Assembly (NCBI GenBank): GCA_029778935.1
Contig: JAKPBM010000360.1
Span: 1 to 8,603, forward strand
Source: Bacillota bacterium
GTDB taxonomy: Bacteria > Bacillota > Clostridia > Oscillospirales > QAMX01
Length of the DNA stretch: 8,603 nt
Reading direction: 5' to 3'
Part shown: piece by piece, positions 6,747-8,603 of the stretch
How positions within the stretch are numbered: position 1 is the stretch's first letter
How the letters are laid out: each line of letters begins with the position of its first letter
Made by a program: the position numbers and the translations under genes
Notes under the pieces: generated by a model
Told to the model about the DNA's origin: nothing
What the model saw: only the letters and a program-made list of their open reading frames with translations
Databases searched by the model: none

Positions 6747-8200
6747 TAGGCTCCCTCCTTTGCCAATCGGTTTGTAAGCTCCACGGCGCGGCCGATGCGG
6801 TATAAAAGCCCTTCCGAGAGGGCGGGGCCCATAATTTGCAGCCCGCAGGGAAGCCCCCGGACGAACCCGCAGGGCACCGACAAAGCGGGCAAGCCCGCTA
6901 AACTGGCCGGAATTGTGCAGAAATCCGCGTACCACAGCTCCTGTTCGGAAAGCTTAATCCCCAGAGGGCGGGGCATGCGCGGCGAAACGGGGCTGATTAG
7001 GGCGTCAAACCGGGCAAAGAGGCGGGCAAACTCCTCCCGCAGCGTATCCCGGACAGCCAGGGCCTTGCCGTAGGCGTTTTCTTCGGAGGAAAGGAGCATG
7101 GCGCCGGCCAGAATGCGCTCTTTGATGGTTTTGCCAAAGCCCTCGAAGCGGGAATTTTGGTAGAGGGCGGACAAGGTGTCATGGTTTGCCCGTTTGCCGT
7201 AGCGCACGCCGTCAAACCGGGCCAGGTTGGAAGACAGCTCGGCGGCGGAAATGGCCATATAGGCAATCAGCGCGTCCTCCGCCGAGGGCAGGGAAACGTA
7301 TTCCACGCCGGCCCCGGCCTTTTCCAGTGTTCCGGCGGCGGCGAGAACCGCATCCCGCACCGCCGGGTCGACGATATCGGAGAAAAACTCGCTAACTAGC
7401 CCGATTCTTAGGTTCTTCGCGCCTTTTTCCAACACATCCGAAAAAGAGCCGGGCGGGAAGGGCAGGGCGGTGGCGTCTTTGCCGTCGGGGCCGGAGATAG
7501 CTTCCAGAACCAGGGCGTTTTCGGCAACGGTCCTCGTCACCGGCCCGATCTGGTCCAGCGAGGACGCGTGGGCGACCAGGCCGTAGCGGGAAATGCGGCC
7601 GTAAGTGGGCTTCATCCCCACCACGCCGCAGAAGGCCGCCGGCTGGCGGACAGAGCCGCCCGTGTCGGAACCGAGAGAGAAGGCCGCTTCCCCCGCGGCA
7701 ACGGCGGCGGCGCTGCCGCCGGAGCTTCCGCCGGGCACTAACGTCGGGTCCAGCGGGTTTTTCGTGGGGTAAAAGGCAGAAGTTTCCGTGGAGATGCCCA
7801 CGGCAAATTCGTCCATGTTGAGCTTGCCAAGAAGCGGCGCGCCGGCCAGGGCCAGCCGTTCCGCCGCCGTGGCGTCGTAGGGCGGGACGAAGTTTTCCAG
7901 CATGCGCGAGGCGCAGGTGGTGCGGATGCCCTTGGTGCAGATGTTGTCTTTTAGTGCCATGGGGATGCCGAGCAGGGGCGGCAGGGGTGAGCCTTCCGCG
8001 CGCAGTGTCCGGATGCGGGCGTCGGCGGCTTGGGCATCGGCGAGCGCCCGTTCTTCCGTTACGGTGAGAAACGCGGAAATTTGCGGTTCCCTTTGGCGGA
8101 TGGCGGCAAGGAAAGCCTTGGCAAGCTCCACGGCGGTAATTTGTCCTGTTTCGAGCAGGCGGTGCAGGGCGGGGATGGCGAGGTTTGTCAAATCGGTCAT
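6746..8200 (-). CDS. gatA: GatA, glutaminase subunit of tRNA-dependent amidotransferase
   Basis: GatA is an amidase-signature enzyme that hydrolyses glutamine (or asparagine) and passes ammonia through a channel to GatB. The 484-residue length is normal. The amidase catalytic triad is complete: K84 in ALKDNI, cis-Ser S159 in PGGSSGGSAAA, and nucleophile S183 in GSDTGGSVRQPAAFCG. The spacings (75 and 99 residues from the Lys) match those in Staphylococcus GatA. GMKPTYGRISRYGLVA follows, and the C-terminal part carries the usual IPASLAGLPALSVPCG and LPCGLQIMGP segments. The ATG at 8200 has AAGGAG seven bases upstream and overlaps the gatC stop as ATGA; the stop overlaps the gatB start. The enzyme should be active. 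Whether the complex serves Gln, Asn or both depends on which tRNA synthetases the organism has, which the window does not show. Confidence 0.97.
   Translation of the reverse strand: MTDLTNLAIPALHRLLETGQITAVELAKAFLAAIRQREPQISAFLTVTEERALADAQAADARIRTLRAEGSPLPPLLGIPMALKDNICTKGIRTTCASRMLENFVPPYDATAAERLALAGAPLLGKLNMDEFAVGISTETSAFYPTKNPLDPTLVPGGSSGGSAAAVAAGEAAFSLGSDTGGSVRQPAAFCGVVGMKPTYGRISRYGLVAHASSLDQIGPVTRTVAENALVLEAISGPDGKDATALPFPPGSFSDVLEKGAKNLRIGLVSEFFSDIVDPAVRDAVLAAAGTLEKAGAGVEYVSLPSAEDALIAYMAISAAELSSNLARFDGVRYGKRANHDTLSALYQNSRFEGFGKTIKERILAGAMLLSSEENAYGKALAVRDTLREEFARLFARFDALISPVSPRMPRPLGIKLSEQELWYADFCTIPASLAGLPALSVPCGFVRGLPCGLQIMGPALSEGLLYRIGRAVELTNRLAKEGA
6751..6761 (-). promoter_or_regulatory. 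Ribosome binding site fixing the GTG start of gatB
   Basis: The minus strand reads AAAGGAGGGAG inside the last codons of gatA, with the AAGGAGG core seven bases before the GTG at 6746. It selects this GTG over the far upstream in-frame start. Confidence 0.75.
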
Positions 8201-8603
8201 GCGGGGTCTCCTTCCGTGGGGGCGTCCCAGACGGGCGGGACGAGAATATAGCCGCCTTGTACCGCCGGGGCGTTGGCAAGCAGGGTTTCGCGGCTGAAAG
8301 AGGGGACGGGCGTGTCAGTGCGAAGGGATTCCAATGTCATGGCCGCCGGCCGCGCGGCGGGTAAAGCAAGGGCCGGGGCGACTTCCGCGCCGGAAAAGGG
8401 CGCTATAGAGGCTGATTCCGCGCCGGCGAAGGGTGTGGATTGGCTTCCTTCCGCGCCGGTAAGGGATGCGGCGGCAGGGCTGGCGTCCGCTTCGGACGAG
8501 GGTACGGGCGTGCCAGCTTCCGCGCTGTCGGGGGAGGGGAAGGCTGGGTCTGTTTCCGCACCGGCGGGGGTAACGGTAGCTGGCCCTGATTCCCCGCCGC
8601 GGA
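8197..8603 (-). CDS. gatC: GatC, amidotransferase subunit C, with repeat-rich insertion (N-terminus outside window)
   Basis: The last 47 residues are a recognisable GatC C-terminus: ESLRTDTPVPSFSRETLLANAP, then GGYILVPPV, matching the family's LR-D-x-V-x-PSL-x-R-E-x-x-L-x-NAP and GFFxVPxV pattern. GatC is the small stabilising subunit that wraps around GatA at the GatB interface. Its stop overlaps the gatA start as ATGA. Upstream of this part the same frame stays open for 87 more codons to the window edge. It encodes an Ala/Gly/Glu/Pro/Ser-rich stretch of 11-12-residue imperfect repeats in place of the short linker that normally follows the N-terminal helical domain. The 134 visible codons already exceed a whole ordinary GatC of about 95-100 residues. 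An ATG at 8340 could start a 47-residue fragment instead, but it has no Shine-Dalgarno site. The C-terminal assignment is firm; the continuity of the full protein is not shown. Confidence 0.85.
   Translation of the reverse strand, partial: RGGESGPATVTPAGAETDPAFPSPDSAEAGTPVPSSEADASPAAASLTGAEGSQSTPFAGAESASIAPFSGAEVAPALALPAARPAAMTLESLRTDTPVPSFSRETLLANAPAVQGGYILVPPVWDAPTEGDPA
8383..8601 (-). repeat. Degenerate 33/36-bp tandem repeat inside gatC
   Basis: The plus-strand core TTCCGCGCCGG, or a close variant, starts at 8383, 8416, 8449, 8485, 8518, 8554 and 8590. The steps are 33, 33, 36, 33, 36 and 36 bases, all multiples of three. On the minus strand each unit encodes 11-12 residues beginning G/S/E-A-E/D (GAE, GAE, GAE, EAD, SAE, GAE, GGE), followed by a variable Ser/Thr/Pro/Ala segment. 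The three copies nearest the GatC C-terminus share an identical 11-base core and the more distal ones diverge. The array runs off the window, so its copy number is a minimum. Confidence 0.8.

Noticed and set aside
6747..6935. 63-codon N-terminal extension of gatB
   Set aside because: It lies wholly inside gatA in another frame and does not resemble any GatB N-terminus. The GTG at 6746 with AAAGGAGGGAG upstream gives the normal GatB start.
8342..8603. Open plus-strand frame across the gatC repeat, with Ser-Ala-Pro repeats
   Set aside because: The repeat period is a multiple of three, so several frames stay open at once. Only the minus frame joins a recognisable protein (the GatC C-terminus).
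8341..8603. CRISPR-like array because of regular spacing
   Set aside because: The conserved core is only 11 bases, the spacing alternates between 33 and 36 and stays in frame, and the stretch is continuous with gatC. This is a coding tandem repeat.

Overview
The window looks like chromosomal DNA of a GC-rich Bacillota (Firmicutes), most likely from a Clostridia- or Negativicutes-type lineage. The evidence is an FtsEX pair followed by a PcsB/CwlO-style coiled-coil M23 hydrolase and an S41 protease, a gatC-gatA-gatB operon, and strong GGAGG-type ribosome binding sites. The exact taxon cannot be read from the sequence. There is no sign of transposases, integrases, CRISPR arrays or rRNA, and I recognised no tRNA.

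Plus strand, 2-3588: a cell-envelope operon. The 3' end of ftsE overlaps ftsX. These are followed, with short gaps, by a secreted or anchored coiled-coil M23 endopeptidase and a membrane-anchored S41 (CtpA/B-type) protease. A perfect 13-bp hairpin with a T-tract (3558-3588) closes the operon. FtsEX is an ABC-like complex that switches peptidoglycan hydrolases on, usually through a coiled-coil partner, so the M23 protein is its obvious partner. The S41 protease may process or turn over proteins outside the membrane.

Plus strand, 3621-4466: a stand-alone HAD-superfamily phosphatase gene with all four HAD motifs. It is followed by about 535 bp (4467-5001) with no convincing gene. A symmetric hairpin (5002-5045) then serves as a terminator between the converging plus and minus transcription units.

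Minus strand, 8603-5080: gatC (cut by the window edge), gatA, gatB, and a 52-codon gene of unknown function with a near-perfect Shine-Dalgarno site. gatC/gatA overlap as ATGA and gatA/gatB as TAGTG, so the three subunits of the tRNA-dependent amidotransferase are translationally coupled.

The most unusual item is gatC. In frame with a normal GatC C-terminus there is an Ala/Gly/Glu/Pro/Ser-rich stretch of seven imperfect 11-12-residue units (33- or 36-bp periodicity) that runs to the window edge. The visible part alone (134 codons) is longer than a complete ordinary GatC. The second item of note is the small conserved-looking protein encoded after gatB.
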